The notes under the pieces: model-generated
Told to the model about the DNA's origin: nothing
What the model saw: the letters and a program-made list of their open reading frames with translations, nothing else
Databases searched by the model: none
Origin: Gammaproteobacteria bacterium
GTDB taxonomy: Bacteria; Pseudomonadota; Gammaproteobacteria; SZUA-229
Assembly (NCBI GenBank): GCA_029287815.1
Contig: JARFQK010000323.1
Location: forward strand, 1-27,536
DNA: 27,536 bases
Reading direction: 5' to 3'
Translations under genes and position numbers: made by a program
Shown: piece after piece, positions 1 through 9,328 of the stretch
Layout of the letters: every line of letters starts with the position of its first letter
How positions within the stretch are numbered: the stretch's first letter is position 1

Positions 1-956
1 TGGCGAATGAACGCCACAATATGCCTGGCCACACTCTGCGTGGTGCGGGGTGATAGCGCATCGCCCGCCAACGTATGTTGACGCGGATCCCCGGAATCAG
101 CGATAACTATGATTTCTTTCCTCTCCGAGGCGAAGCTTGCAAGAGTTTCTCGAATTGCCTCGGTATCAACAATCTCATCATCGGGTGCATACATGACCAG
201 CACCGGTTGCCGGATGCTCAGCGAATCCGCATCGCGCGCTAATTTAACCACACCCATCATGACTAGCACGGCTTAACTTGGATATCGTGTCGTCCAGTAC
301 TGCTGCTGCAGGTCGCTAGCAGGCTGGAACTGGTAGTCAGAGCCTTCGACGAGCTGCAGCACGGCGTTACCCCAAGGTAGTAACATTAGCTCCGACTCCT
401 TCCGCTTGGCTCCAAAGTTGGGCGACATTAAGATCACGGCGGCAATGCTGCTGCTCAGGTCATAGCTCGCCAGCCAGGTCGCCAATGTACCCCCAGTGGA
501 TGCACCTATCACTATCACAGTGTCACCCAGTTGCTTGCCGATTTCCAGCGCCTCCACTGCATCGTTGAGCAGTCCATTGACGGAGAGTTCCCCCATGGCC
601 TTGCGATCGCGCCCGTGACCACGCAGGCGCGTATAAAAGAGATTGGCACCCAAGGTGCCGGCGACAAGCTCGCATACGGGGGCGATTTCCTGTCGCGAAG
701 CTGAAAATCCATGCAGGTAGACAATGGAATAAGGTGTTGCTTGGCGTTGTTCGGGATCGGCCCAGATTATTGTCTTTTCCGTGCCTGGTTTTATACCCTC
801 AATCCGGCGTTCGGACTCGTTGAGATAGGCGTCGAGATCATCGGGCGGTGTGACCTGGTGAATGGTTTCGTCGAGTTCAATACGCGGTCCAAGACCGTAT
901 CCCACTGCGACTATGACAAGTCCAAGTAGCAACTGTGTTTTCAAGAAACCTCTCAT
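1..956 (-). pseudogene. Alpha/beta hydrolase, interrupted by an in-frame stop and cut by the window edge
   Basis: The first 227 codons give an N-terminal membrane anchor (about residues 5-23), an oxyanion-type HGF motif (82-84) and the nucleophile elbow GASTGG (151-156, Ser153) of a serine alpha/beta hydrolase. A TAA at 273-275 stops this frame. The same frame then runs open to base 1 and carries the rest of the fold: VLVMYAPDDEIVD with the acid residue and QHTLAGD with the expected catalytic histidine. The break is therefore a single nonsense codon and not a frameshift. The substrate is unknown; small esterase or lysophospholipase are both possible. The 3' end lies outside the window. The identification of the C-terminal half comes from my own translation of the reverse strand. 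Readthrough or a base-call error would restore a full gene. Confidence 0.82.
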
Positions 957-1095
957 GCTGGTGGACTAACCGTGCGGCTCGCAGCACCGTCCGTCAATCC
1001 GCTGAATGAAACCTGTAGATTAACAGAATGTCTGGTCACCGGCACGGTGTACAGGGGGGCGACCCACCCAGCCGCACTTGAGGAAAAGCAAGGGC

Positions 1096-1126
1096 GACAG
1101 GGCAGCCCCTATCAGTCTGCCCTGTC
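1096..1126 (-). terminator. Stem-loop terminator after the GDPD gene
   Basis: A perfect 10-bp inverted repeat (GACAGGGCAG / CTGCCCTGTC) encloses an 11-base loop. It lies about 15 bases past the stop codon of the phosphodiesterase gene. On the minus strand it is followed by a moderately T-rich stretch (GCTTTTCCT). The T tract is short, so termination may be only partial. Confidence 0.6.
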
Positions 1127-1140
1127 CTGTACGCCCCGAT

Positions 1141-2511
1141 TCAGTCGTCGTGCCTCATACCTTTGTATTTCTTGTGATGCCTGGCTTTCTGGCTGTGGTG
1201 GCCGCCTTTACCGTCGAGATCCATGCAGTTGGCATAGTAGGTAACCGTGCCGGGCCAGTCGGAGAAAATACCGAGTATGCCCACGTCCTTAGCGAGGACG
1301 TCAAGGGTGACCATCATGTCGCCGTCGTTGTGGATGGCATCGAGCGCCGTCTGATAGTAGAAGGTATCCCCCTCTTTCATATCCTCGATCAGGCGACCGG
1401 AGCGCTCTATGGTCCATGTGATGATATCAAGCCCTGCCGCCTTGGCCAGTTTGGCGTACTTCGACGATACGATCTTGTTGCGGTGGTCGAGCGTGAGCAG
1501 CGCAAACATGGGCGGTGCCACGATCTGTACCCCCCGGGCGTGCAGTGATTCGAAGTCAGCGAGGCTCGCTTCGAATCCAGGCTCGTTGTAAGGGCGATCA
1601 TCGAGGAACACCGCCTGCCTGCCGAATTGAGGTTCGTTATCGATCCAGTAGAGCACATCGTCGAAGTTAAAGGATTGTGCCCAGACCTTGTCTGGGCTGA
1701 TACCAGCCTTCTTGTATTCATCGATCATTTGCTGTGCGTAGTCTTCCTGCGTGTAATCACCCTGATAGGGCATCTCAACCTCGGGAGACTTGAGCTCAGG
1801 TGTAAATTTTGCTCCGAGATGCTCGATGAGCTTGATGCTCTCGGCATGACTGACCAGGGTGCCGCAAGTGGTGTAGAGGTCCGTGCGCCAATTCGGTGTG
1901 CCACCTAAGTATGCCTCGACAGTGGTCGCGTTAGGATCGCTCGCATCCATCTTGCCGCAGAGCGACTTGAATTGTTCAAGTGTAATGTCGCTGGTACAGC
2001 ACTTGGCCGACGCGGCTTTCACAAGCTCACCATTGGGATCAAACTCTGCAGGAGTAAATGGCTCGGAACACTCCGCAGCCAGGTCTTGTCTGACGAGGAT
2101 ATCAGTGGTGGTGTGCAGGTCACATTGTGCGTGGCGACATACCAGCTCCCTATCTTTGGTGAACGTCACATCACATTCGATGATGCCGGCGCCCTGCCGG
2201 GCGGCTGCCTCGTAGGATTTCCTGGTGTGCTCAGGGAACTGCAGAGCCGCACCGCGATGACCGATAGAGAAATCGGTTTTATAGAACGGTCCTTCGGAGC
2301 ACTGCTGCAGCTTTCGTTTCAGGTCGCTTTGGTCCATTTCCCCAACAAGATAGTATGGGCGAACGCCAACCTGCACGTCCCGTATCTGTTGTTCATCACC
2401 GCAATCTGGTCTGCAGTCGTGGTCATCGTCGGCATGCGCGGGGCCAGTGGTCCAAAGCATTGCCGCAGCGGCAGCGAGCACTCCGGTATGAAGCATCTGT
2501 TCGAAACCCAT
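1141..2511 (-). CDS. Exported glycerophosphodiester phosphodiesterase
   Basis: A 456-residue GDPD-family enzyme that would hydrolyse glycerophosphodiesters to glycerol-3-phosphate and an alcohol, probably in the periplasm. The start is set at the ATG at 2511 because AAGGAG lies six bases upstream and it gives a clean signal peptide ending in AHA (about residue 27); an in-frame ATG 29 codons further upstream has neither. Visible motifs are GHRGA (84-88, catalytic His85), the acidic pair IECDV (Glu112, Asp114), a second histidine in CRH (127) and TPELKSPEVE further on, where the third metal ligand is expected. The domain is longer than the usual 300-350 residues, with Cys-rich inserts (CCTSD, TTCGTL) and a His/Lys-rich tail. 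Phosphate scavenging fits the other phosphate genes in the window, but no Pho box was found upstream. Confidence 0.9.
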   Translation of the reverse strand: MGFEQMLHTGVLAAAAAMLWTTGPAHADDDHDCRPDCGDEQQIRDVQVGVRPYYLVGEMDQSDLKRKLQQCSEGPFYKTDFSIGHRGAALQFPEHTRKSYEAAARQGAGIIECDVTFTKDRELVCRHAQCDLHTTTDILVRQDLAAECSEPFTPAEFDPNGELVKAASAKCCTSDITLEQFKSLCGKMDASDPNATTVEAYLGGTPNWRTDLYTTCGTLVSHAESIKLIEHLGAKFTPELKSPEVEMPYQGDYTQEDYAQQMIDEYKKAGISPDKVWAQSFNFDDVLYWIDNEPQFGRQAVFLDDRPYNEPGFEASLADFESLHARGVQIVAPPMFALLTLDHRNKIVSSKYAKLAKAAGLDIITWTIERSGRLIEDMKEGDTFYYQTALDAIHNDGDMMVTLDVLAKDVGILGIFSDWPGTVTYYANCMDLDGKGGHHSQKARHHKKYKGMRHDD

Positions 2512-2643
2512 GTAACACTCCTTGTGAATAACGGCTGATTGGTTCGGTAAACGGGCACTCATGACTTTGTCTGGAATTTGTGACACCAGAATGATCATGG
2601 AGTTAAACTTTGGTGACGGACGCCACCGACAGTCGAGTGTCCG

Positions 2644-2962
2644 CGCATCGACCTTGCACCGAATAAAGAACTCGGTGCTATCTTACTAGGTCCGGATCAC
2701 TGGCGGTGGCTGGAGGAGCAGCTGCGCAGACCGGCCCGCTTGCGTATCATCGCCTCGAGCATACAGGCTATCCGGCATGCGCATTGTTACAAGAAGTGGG
2801 CTATTTTCTTAAGGCGTACACAATCGTCATCGCCTGCACTGTGAAGATTATCGCGAAGACCACTTTGCTGTCATTGCCATCGACTGGGATACCCCAGCAC
2901 CGCTGATCCAGCTCCAGGCACGCGACATCCGAGATGGTATAGCCCAATCGCACCAACGCTAG
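2644..2962 (+). pseudogene. phoD: Relic of a PhoD-like alkaline phosphatase/phosphodiesterase
   Basis: Two stretches in different frames read like the C-terminal half of PhoD-family phosphatases. The first (2671-2787) gives DHWRWLEEQLRRP and LRIIASSIQ followed by KKWAIF. The second (about 2823-2962) gives NRHRLHCEDYREDHFAV then IAIDW, PLIQLQARD and a TAG stop. The roughly 100 residues normally between them, including the GDRH metal site, are missing, and a frame change marks the junction. The whole N-terminal half is absent. This cannot make an active enzyme. Recognition rests on remembered family motifs and not on an alignment. Confidence 0.66.
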
Positions 2963-3032
2963 AGTAGCACCGCCACTGATATTGACTCATTCAGCGAGCC
3001 AGGCAACGGTTAGCCGCAAGGCTTGCTGAAGG

Positions 3033-4192
3033 CTACACGTCTGCGAGATTGCCATACTTGATATCAACGGCTTCTGGCAGGGCGTCGTAGGTTTCTACAT
3101 ATTGTTGAATCCCGTCGGCAAGCAGACCTTCGGCGACCGAATCGAAATCTATTTGCAGACGCCTCAACTCTGCCATCGTCTCTTGCGCTGAACCGACATT
3201 GCCCAGCAGTCTGGCCCTGGTTATACCGTGCTCACGAAACGCATACAGTGCCGCAGGCGCAACGGTTATAACTGTATCTGGAGCAATCAGCTGCTCGATT
3301 TAATAAAGATCACTGTGGGCGGGATCTTTGGTGTTAGTACTGGCCCACATCAGGCGTTGCGTCTGAGCTCCCTGACGTTCAAGAGCCTGCCAGCGCCCAC
3401 TCTGGAAATGGGTCTGATAATCATCATAAACAAGTTTGGCGTAAGCAATTGCCATCCTGCTCCGCAGCTTAGCAAGCCTATCTTGCTCGGTTCTATCTTT
3501 CGTACAAGCCAGCCGCTCGTCGATGATGTGATCCAAGGCAGTATCAACCTCAGCAAAAAAATACTGGCCACACTTGCAACACTATCAACCGCTCTGTTAT
3601 TAGCCATGCGATACTCAAGTCCTCTCAGATAGGCATCAACGACCTGATTATATTTATCCAGTGAGAACAGCAGCGTCGCGTTAACGTTAATCCCATCGCA
3701 GGTCAGGGTTTCGATCGCCGCAATACCAGCATTCGTCGCCGGCACCTTTATCATGAGATTTTGTCGACCGATGCTTCTCCAGAGACGCCGTGCCTCTTTG
3801 ATCGTACCGGTGATATCGTGCGTCAGGTGCGGGGTAACTTCTAGCCAGACATAACCGTCCCTTCCCTGCGTCTCCCCATAAACTGGCTCGAGCAAGTCTG
3901 CAGCCTGACTGATATCCTGCAGCAGCAGTTGTTTGTAAACTACCTCCGCTGGCTCGCATTACCACCCTGCGAGTGCAGCCAGCTCGGCATCGTAATCTCT
4001 GCTGATCGTAATCGCTTTATGGAGAATGGATGGATTGGTGGTAATTCCTTTGACTGCCTCGTAATCAATCAAATACCGCAAGCCGCCGTTTCTGATCAGG
4101 TAACGATCGATACAGTCATACCATATCGACTGGCCCATTCGATCGAGCTCCAGAAGGGAATTTCTGTTGGATTGGCTACGATCAGATGCCAT
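3033..4192 (-). pseudogene. tal: Transaldolase pseudogene (two nonsense codons, one frameshift)
   Basis: A stand-alone transaldolase of about 385 codons, closely parallel to the transaldolase half of the fusion gene at 19236. It starts at an ATG (4192) preceded by GGGGAG. In order one reads MGQSIWYD, VKGITTNPSI, TQGRDGYVWLEV, the Schiff-base segment NLMIKVPAT, NVNATLLFS, ERQGAQTQRLMWAS, IAPDTV and a TAG stop at 3033. Three lesions are visible. A TAA lies at 3959-3961. A frame change falls in a run of seven T (A on the plus strand, about 3555-3561), where eight would keep frame. A second TAA (about 3300-3302) falls where the paralogue has Tyr in VLYVDEL. The surviving residues are still well conserved, so decay is fairly recent. 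The pentose-phosphate role is presumably covered by the fusion. Confidence 0.9.
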
Positions 4193-4318
4193 GGTCTCCC
4201 CAAGTGCATCCTTTTATTATCAGCTGATGATATCTGCGTTTTGTGACTCTATCATGAAATCCCGTATTTACAGGCCGTTAGCTACAGGGAATCCTTGTCC
4301 TCGCTTTCACGCCGTTCA

Positions 4319-4552
4319 GTCGTCTCTCTGATACTCAACGGTAACATCACCGGGTCTGATGCCGACTGGATTAAAGGCAATCTGCTCGGACGCCTCTAGA
4401 CCTGTTTGCCGAGCTACGAGCCGGCCCTGCGGCAGTGAGTCATTGGGGAAGGACTCGAAATCTATCTCAGGCTTACATCAGTTGCCTGGGAGCTCTGTCC
4501 AGATGGAAGTTATCACCGTGTTAGAGAACTGTATCAATCCCGAATGCCCAAC
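4319..4552 (+). pseudogene. ppk1: Relic of the polyphosphate kinase C-terminus
   Basis: One frame, broken by stops, reads like the end of PPK1: LNGNITGSDADWIKGNL, then GRL-stop-TCLPSYEPALRQ, stop, VIGEGLEIYL, then AWELCPDGSYHRVREL. Known PPK1 proteins have GSADWMRRNLDRRVE, a CFPVEDPALR-like stretch and WELQPDGSY in this order and spacing. A TAG stands where Glu is expected and a TGA where Arg is expected. Everything upstream, including the phospho-histidine domains, is missing; 4193-4318 shows nothing recognisable. The true 3' end is unclear and may run into the end of the convergent cytochrome gene. The call is from memory of the family and needs a profile search. Confidence 0.6.
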
Positions 4553-5077
4553 TTACATCAACATTCGTTTCAACAGACTGTCTTTCAACCAAACTTGATG
4601 GTAGAGAACGGCCAGCACATGTAACACACCCAAATACAACAAAACATCAGCACTAAAACCATGCAGACTGCGCATCAATGCATGGATCGCCTCGTCGTTT
4701 ATCAACCGAGGCATTTCGATTAAACCAAAAATATTCACTTCGATAGGTGTTGTCAGGGAAATTAACAAGCCCCCGATGGGCGCCAATAACATGAATAGAT
4801 ACAGAATGAAATGTGTGAGTTGACGCGATTTCAGTTGCCATTTTTCAGCGAGTGGTGCAGGTGGGACATGGGCATATTCCATTCGCCAAATTACGCGCCA
4901 GACAGCCAGAGCAAGAAGCAGAGTACCGAGTGTGACATGAATATCTGTTACCCATTTGTGAGGTTGAGCATGGCCTTCTTCGCTCGATGGGTGGAAGAAA
5001 ACCAGACAGTATATTAATGCCGCAATCAGCCAGTGCAGCAGTTTTGTCGTCTGGTCATAGACCTGGGTGTTGCTCAT
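4553..5077 (-). CDS. Cytochrome b561 family membrane protein (CybB type)
   Basis: A 174-residue, four-helix membrane protein of the CybB/cytochrome b561 type, which carries two b hemes and moves electrons between quinol and a partner in the inner membrane. Histidines sit where heme ligands are expected: His15 in LLHW, His47 in DIHVTLG, His139 in SLHGFS and His153 in VLHVLAVLYH. Length matches the family (about 175). It starts at an ATG and ends with KDSLLKRMLM. It stands alone here, with the polyphosphate kinase relic converging on its 3' end and the HAD-like gene diverging from its 5' end. The electron acceptor cannot be read from the sequence. Confidence 0.88.
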   Translation of the reverse strand: MSNTQVYDQTTKLLHWLIAALIYCLVFFHPSSEEGHAQPHKWVTDIHVTLGTLLLALAVWRVIWRMEYAHVPPAPLAEKWQLKSRQLTHFILYLFMLLAPIGGLLISLTTPIEVNIFGLIEMPRLINDEAIHALMRSLHGFSADVLLYLGVLHVLAVLYHQVWLKDSLLKRMLM

Positions 5078-5166
5078 GCTCGGCTCCGCTAGGTATAAAA
5101 ATTGCTAAAGAGTATCAGAGAAATATTACCGTAATGTTTTTACGTCAAACTCAAGAGATACTGGCT

Positions 5167-5916
5167 ATGAATTACAAAGATGAACACCTTGTAGTATTGG
5201 ATGCAGATGGCACAACCATCAATGCTTTTGATGCCATCGATAAGACATTTACACATCACAGTATGGATCTTGGCGATCTGGTGCGTTTCCAGAAGCGCCA
5301 CAATATATTCAAGTATCTAGGTGGACTGAAAGAGTTTCCCGTGAATCTGCGTCAGCAAATAAATAATAAGAAACGCAAAGCATTGATCAATACACTGACA
5401 GAGGTATACCGTGAGGAAGGCGAATTGTATGCCGGCATTGCCGGCATGATCGACAAGCTGATCGCAGCCCCGTGTGTACGGGTTGGCGTAGTTTCACGCA
5501 ACATCACAGATGATGCACACACCACCTTGCAGCAAGTTTTCAGACGTAATGGGGTGGATCCCGATGCATTCGATTTCTTTATCCACCTGCCATTGAAAGA
5601 AGAGAAGACAGCCAGATTCCGCAGTATCCGCCGGGACTTCAATATCAATCCGGCACGCGCCTATGCCTGCGGCGATGAGAAAAAAGACTTCATCGCCGCG
5701 GCCGGCACCGGCATGCATCCGTTCATGGTGTCTTACGGATTCGAAAGTTTTGAACGGCTGGAGAAGAAAATCGGTGTTCCATCGGAGTTGATTTCCAATG
5801 ATCCAGATCAGCTGCGTAAACGGCTGCTGCACGCCTTGTACATCGACGATGATAAATCTGATACCAGTGACCCTGTATCAGAGGAGGAGCACCTGGAGAT
5901 GATTCTCACCCTCTGA
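5167..5916 (+). CDS. HAD-superfamily hydrolase-like protein, copy 1
   Basis: A 249-residue cytosolic protein with HAD signatures: motif I VLDADGTT (Asp12, Asp14), motif II VVSRNIT (Ser110), a lysine region LPLKEEK (144-147) and motif IV ACGDEKKDF (Asp170, Asp174). It is likely a Mg-dependent phosphatase, but the substrate is unknown. The start at 5167 is chosen because the second copy (15448) begins at the equivalent codon with a strong ribosome site; an in-frame ATG at 5134 would add a short unconserved leader. The two copies are alike at roughly 70% of positions by eye over residues 1-225 and differ in their tails. Here the tail is acidic (SEEEHLEMILTL). No terminator is visible downstream. 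Confidence 0.82.
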   Translation: MNYKDEHLVVLDADGTTINAFDAIDKTFTHHSMDLGDLVRFQKRHNIFKYLGGLKEFPVNLRQQINNKKRKALINTLTEVYREEGELYAGIAGMIDKLIAAPCVRVGVVSRNITDDAHTTLQQVFRRNGVDPDAFDFFIHLPLKEEKTARFRSIRRDFNINPARAYACGDEKKDFIAAAGTGMHPFMVSYGFESFERLEKKIGVPSELISNDPDQLRKRLLHALYIDDDKSDTSDPVSEEEHLEMILTL

Positions 5917-6232
5917 TATCACTGCGATCACAGATCTCCATCACAACAAGCAAGTTTTGAAACAGCCTGTGTCCACTTGAGGCTTCGCGTGCTGTCTGCA
6001 CCCTGATCGGCGGATTCCCTCCAAGTTTACAAATTCTTGAGAACTTCATACTTGTTTAGGGGCTATTCCGTCAGGCGATAGTGAACATGAATTTGACGCC
6101 GTGATCAGCGACTCGTTTCGATACATTATGCGACCACGACAGAGCTCCACTGTCGGCGCATCTTCGGTCCAGACTGGCCTTGTACGGTTGTTAAGGTAAT
6201 AATTGGAAATGAAACAGGATCTGGATCCAATC
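5917..6232. other. Intergenic region, no gene seen
   Basis: About 315 bases between the first HAD-like gene and the small lipoprotein. I found no conserved reading frame, RNA gene or strong hairpin on either strand. It presumably holds the lipoprotein promoter, but no clear -35/-10 pair stands out. Confidence 0.5.
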
Positions 6233-6658
6233 ATGACAAAACATCTCCCGCTTAAATTTGGGTCAATTGCTATTGTTCTACTCACAGCCTGCACGGCCTG
6301 GTACAAACCTGGTGCAGACGAAGAAGAGCTGGCCGCGGATCAGCAACGCTGCACAGATGAAACCGATACGTCAGCAGGGCATGAATTCGTTGAATGCATG
6401 AAGCGAGCGGGCTGGCACCACAGCCATATGTCACCTGCGGTACCTGAGCCTGAAGCTGTATCGCCGGATCGCCCCAAAATTACAGGTCAACAGCAACAGG
6501 TTGGAGGCTGGTATCAGTATGGCGTAGAAACCGAGAAACTCCAAGATGCCAAGGCACAATGTCAGGAGGCTGCTTCATTTTTTTCGTGCATGAAGGCCAG
6601 AGGCTGGCGTCCTACCGGTGTCCGCTTCTCGGTGGAGGAACCAGACAGTCTCGACTGA
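6233..6658 (+). CDS. Small lipoprotein with two Cys-CMKxxGW repeats
   Basis: A 141-residue protein of unknown function. The start at 6233 places a lipobox (LLTAC, Cys20) right after a hydrophobic segment (9-18), as in a lipid-anchored envelope protein; ATG at 6209 and TTG at 6203 would only lengthen the N-terminus. After the anchor the mature part has two related units: a cysteine about 15 residues before ECMKRAGW (Cys40/Cys55) and a cysteine 9 residues before SCMKARGW (Cys110/Cys119). Each unit could form one disulfide. A proline- and glutamine-rich linker joins them. No ribosome site is strong. It converges on the glycogen phosphorylase gene. Confidence in coding is good; no function is proposed. 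Confidence 0.72.
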   Translation: MTKHLPLKFGSIAIVLLTACTAWYKPGADEEELAADQQRCTDETDTSAGHEFVECMKRAGWHHSHMSPAVPEPEAVSPDRPKITGQQQQVGGWYQYGVETEKLQDAKAQCQEAASFFSCMKARGWRPTGVRFSVEEPDSLD

Positions 6659-6807
6659 TTGACGCAAGCGATGACCCTTGGCTCGGCCAACCGCCACTGT
6701 TCGCACGCCTAGGTAAAGACATTTGTATACAATGAGCACTGCAGATGGAGATCAATCTGGTAGGCCTAAGCAACGTGGTAAGTGCAAAGTTTTTTCATAT
6801 TTTATGA

Positions 6808-9306
6808 TCACTGTCCAACCGGTATCGGGCTCACTTTCCAGATTTTTTCGCAGTAGTCGCGGATTGAGCGATCCGAGGAGAATTTACCCATCCGAGCCAC
6901 GTTGAGAATAGACATTCTCGACCAGTGATCCGCGTCGCGATAGGCATGATCTACAGCCGCTTGCGATTCCAGGTAGGGCTGATAATCGGCAAATAGCAGA
7001 TAAGGATCGTGCTGTACCAGCGAGTTCGTCAGCGGGCGAAACAGCTCGGTGTCACCGTGGGAAAAGATGCCGGAATTGATCAGATCGATCGCCCCCCTGA
7101 GTTCGGCATTGTCGTTATAGATATCCCAGGGGTGGTAGCCTTCGGCCCGGGTTCTTGCGACGTCCTGTTCGGTGAGGCCGAACAGGAAGAAATTCTCCTC
7201 GCCGACCTCTTCCCGAATCTCAACGTTGGCGCCGTCAAGGGTACCGATGGTCAGCGCCCCGTTCATGGCGAACTTCATGTTACCGGTACCGGACGCTTCC
7301 TTGCCAGCGGTGGAGATCTGCTCGGAGAGGTCTGCCGCCGGATAGATCACTTGTCCGTTCTTGACGCTGAAGTCGGGATAGAACACCACCCGGATCCGAT
7401 CGTTGACCTGAGGGTCACGATTGACTACGTCAGCCACGGCGTTGATCAGTTTAATAATCAACTTGGCCATGGCGTAACCGGGTGCCGCTTTACCCCCAAA
7501 CACGAAGGTGCGCGGCGTCATTTCGATATTCGGATTCTGCTTGATGCGTTCGTAGAGCGTCACGATGTGCATAACGTTCAGGTGCTGTCGCTTATACTCA
7601 TGGATCCGTTTCACCTGGGTATCGAACAGTGTGGCGGGATCGAGCAGCACGCCGGTTTTTGCCTCTATATGGTCCGCCAGGCGCCGCTTGGCAGCCAGCT
7701 TGACGGCCCGCCAGGCTTCTCGGAATCCGGAATCGTCGACATGCTCCTCCAGCTGGCGTAGATCCTCCATATGGGTGATCCATCGATCGCCGACACTCTG
7801 GCTGATTAACTCGGCCAGTTCGGGATTACTCAAGCGCAGGAAGCGCCGTGGCGTGACACCATTGGTGACGTTGTGGAATTTGTCCGGCCAGAAATCGCAG
7901 AAATCCTTCATAACCGTCGATTTGAGCAGCTCGCTGTGCAAGGCTGCGACGCCGTTGACCGCAAAGCTACCCACTGTTGCCAGGTGCGCCATGCGCACCA
8001 CCTGCGCCTGGCCCTCTCCTCCGATCAACGACAGACGCGTGATGCGGTCATGGTCCTGGTCGAACACGTAACGCATCCTGACCTCATCCAGCCAGCGTTG
8101 ATTGATCTCGTAGATGATCTCGAGGTGGCGGGGCAATAAGCGTCCGAGAATCTCAATGGACCAGGTCTCGAGCGCCTCGGGTAGCAGTGTGTGGTTGGTG
8201 AAAGCGAAAGTGTTGTGGGTAATCTCCCAGGCGCGTTCCCACTCCACACCGTGTTCATCCACCAGCAGCCGCATGAGTTCCGGTACGGCGATGGCGGGGT
8301 GCGTGTCGTTAAGCTGGACGACGAATTTCTCCCTGAATCCCTTGAGGTTATCGTTGTGCTGAAGGTACAGGCGCAGCATATCCTGAAGAGAACAGGAGAC
8401 GAAGAAATACTGCTGTTTGAGACGAAGATCCTTGCCGGCTTCGGGCTCGTCATTCGGATAGAGGACCTTGGAGATATTTTCCGCGTCGACTTTAGCATCG
8501 ACAGCGCGGTAATAGTCACCGAGATTGAACGCCTCGAAGTCAAACGATGAGGCTGCCTCCGATCGCCACAGACGCAACAGATTCGTGTTATTGACACCGA
8601 ATCCGGTGATCGGCGTGTCATAGGCGACGCCGTTGACAACCAAACCGGGAACCCAGTTGACGCGCAACTGTCCCTGCTCGTCTGTGTACTGCTCGGTGTG
8701 ACCCCCAAACTTAACCGGAAAACGCAGCTTGGGTCTGGGCAGCTCCCAGGGATTGCCGTTGCGCAGCCACAGATCGCTGAGCTCTTTCTGCCAGCCGTCC
8801 TGGATCTGCTGGTCAAAAATGCCGAATTCGTAACGAATCCCGTAGCCGATAGCAGGGATCTGCAGCGTGGCCAGGGAATCCAGGTAACAGGCGGCCAGCC
8901 GGCCGAGACCGCCGTTGCCGAGACCGGGTTCCTCCTCCTGTTCGACGATCTCGTTGAAGTCAACTCCTTGGTCCTGGGCTGCCTGTTTCACGGCGTCCAC
9001 GAGTCCGAGGTTGAGCGTGTTGTTGGCAAGATGAGGACCCAACAAAAATTCAGCCGAGAAGTAGCAGACCGTTCTGGCCTCTGCATTCTTGTAGGTCTGC
9101 GCCGTCTTGAGCCACCGTTCCAACATGCGGTCGCGTATGGTATAGGCGGCCGCCATGTAATGATCATGCGGCGTGGCGATATCCCAGAACCGCCCCTGGA
9201 GGTAGAACAGGTTGTCCAGAAAAGCCCGTCGTAGCGAATCCGCTGACATGCCGGTGCGGGTATGTTCACGGTCGTTGGTCGGTTCGACTCTCAGTTGCGT
9301 GCTCAT
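6808..9306 (-). CDS. glgP: Glycogen/alpha-glucan phosphorylase
   Basis: An 832-residue cytosolic PLP enzyme that releases glucose-1-phosphate from glycogen using inorganic phosphate. The ATG at 9306 is chosen because AGGGAG lies nine bases upstream; a TTG three codons earlier sits too close to it. Landmarks are CYFSAEFLLG, EEPGLGNGGLGRLAACYLDS, VVQLNDTHPAIAVPEL, GVTPRRFL, DTQVKRIHEYKRQ, and the PLP-lysine region EASGTGNMKFAMNGAL followed by TIGTLDGANVEI. Length and all motifs fit an active family member. It follows the phosphoketolase gene after only 22 bases, so the two are almost surely one transcript. The C-terminus (MGKFSSDRSIRDYCEKIWKV) is also found as a relic at 13390-13519 on the other strand. 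Confidence 0.97.
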   Translation of the reverse strand: MSTQLRVEPTNDREHTRTGMSADSLRRAFLDNLFYLQGRFWDIATPHDHYMAAAYTIRDRMLERWLKTAQTYKNAEARTVCYFSAEFLLGPHLANNTLNLGLVDAVKQAAQDQGVDFNEIVEQEEEPGLGNGGLGRLAACYLDSLATLQIPAIGYGIRYEFGIFDQQIQDGWQKELSDLWLRNGNPWELPRPKLRFPVKFGGHTEQYTDEQGQLRVNWVPGLVVNGVAYDTPITGFGVNNTNLLRLWRSEAASSFDFEAFNLGDYYRAVDAKVDAENISKVLYPNDEPEAGKDLRLKQQYFFVSCSLQDMLRLYLQHNDNLKGFREKFVVQLNDTHPAIAVPELMRLLVDEHGVEWERAWEITHNTFAFTNHTLLPEALETWSIEILGRLLPRHLEIIYEINQRWLDEVRMRYVFDQDHDRITRLSLIGGEGQAQVVRMAHLATVGSFAVNGVAALHSELLKSTVMKDFCDFWPDKFHNVTNGVTPRRFLRLSNPELAELISQSVGDRWITHMEDLRQLEEHVDDSGFREAWRAVKLAAKRRLADHIEAKTGVLLDPATLFDTQVKRIHEYKRQHLNVMHIVTLYERIKQNPNIEMTPRTFVFGGKAAPGYAMAKLIIKLINAVADVVNRDPQVNDRIRVVFYPDFSVKNGQVIYPAADLSEQISTAGKEASGTGNMKFAMNGALTIGTLDGANVEIREEVGEENFFLFGLTEQDVARTRAEGYHPWDIYNDNAELRGAIDLINSGIFSHGDTELFRPLTNSLVQHDPYLLFADYQPYLESQAAVDHAYRDADHWSRMSILNVARMGKFSSDRSIRDYCEKIWKVSPIPVGQ

Positions 9307-9328
9307 TGCGGTCAACTCCCTTTCAGTT

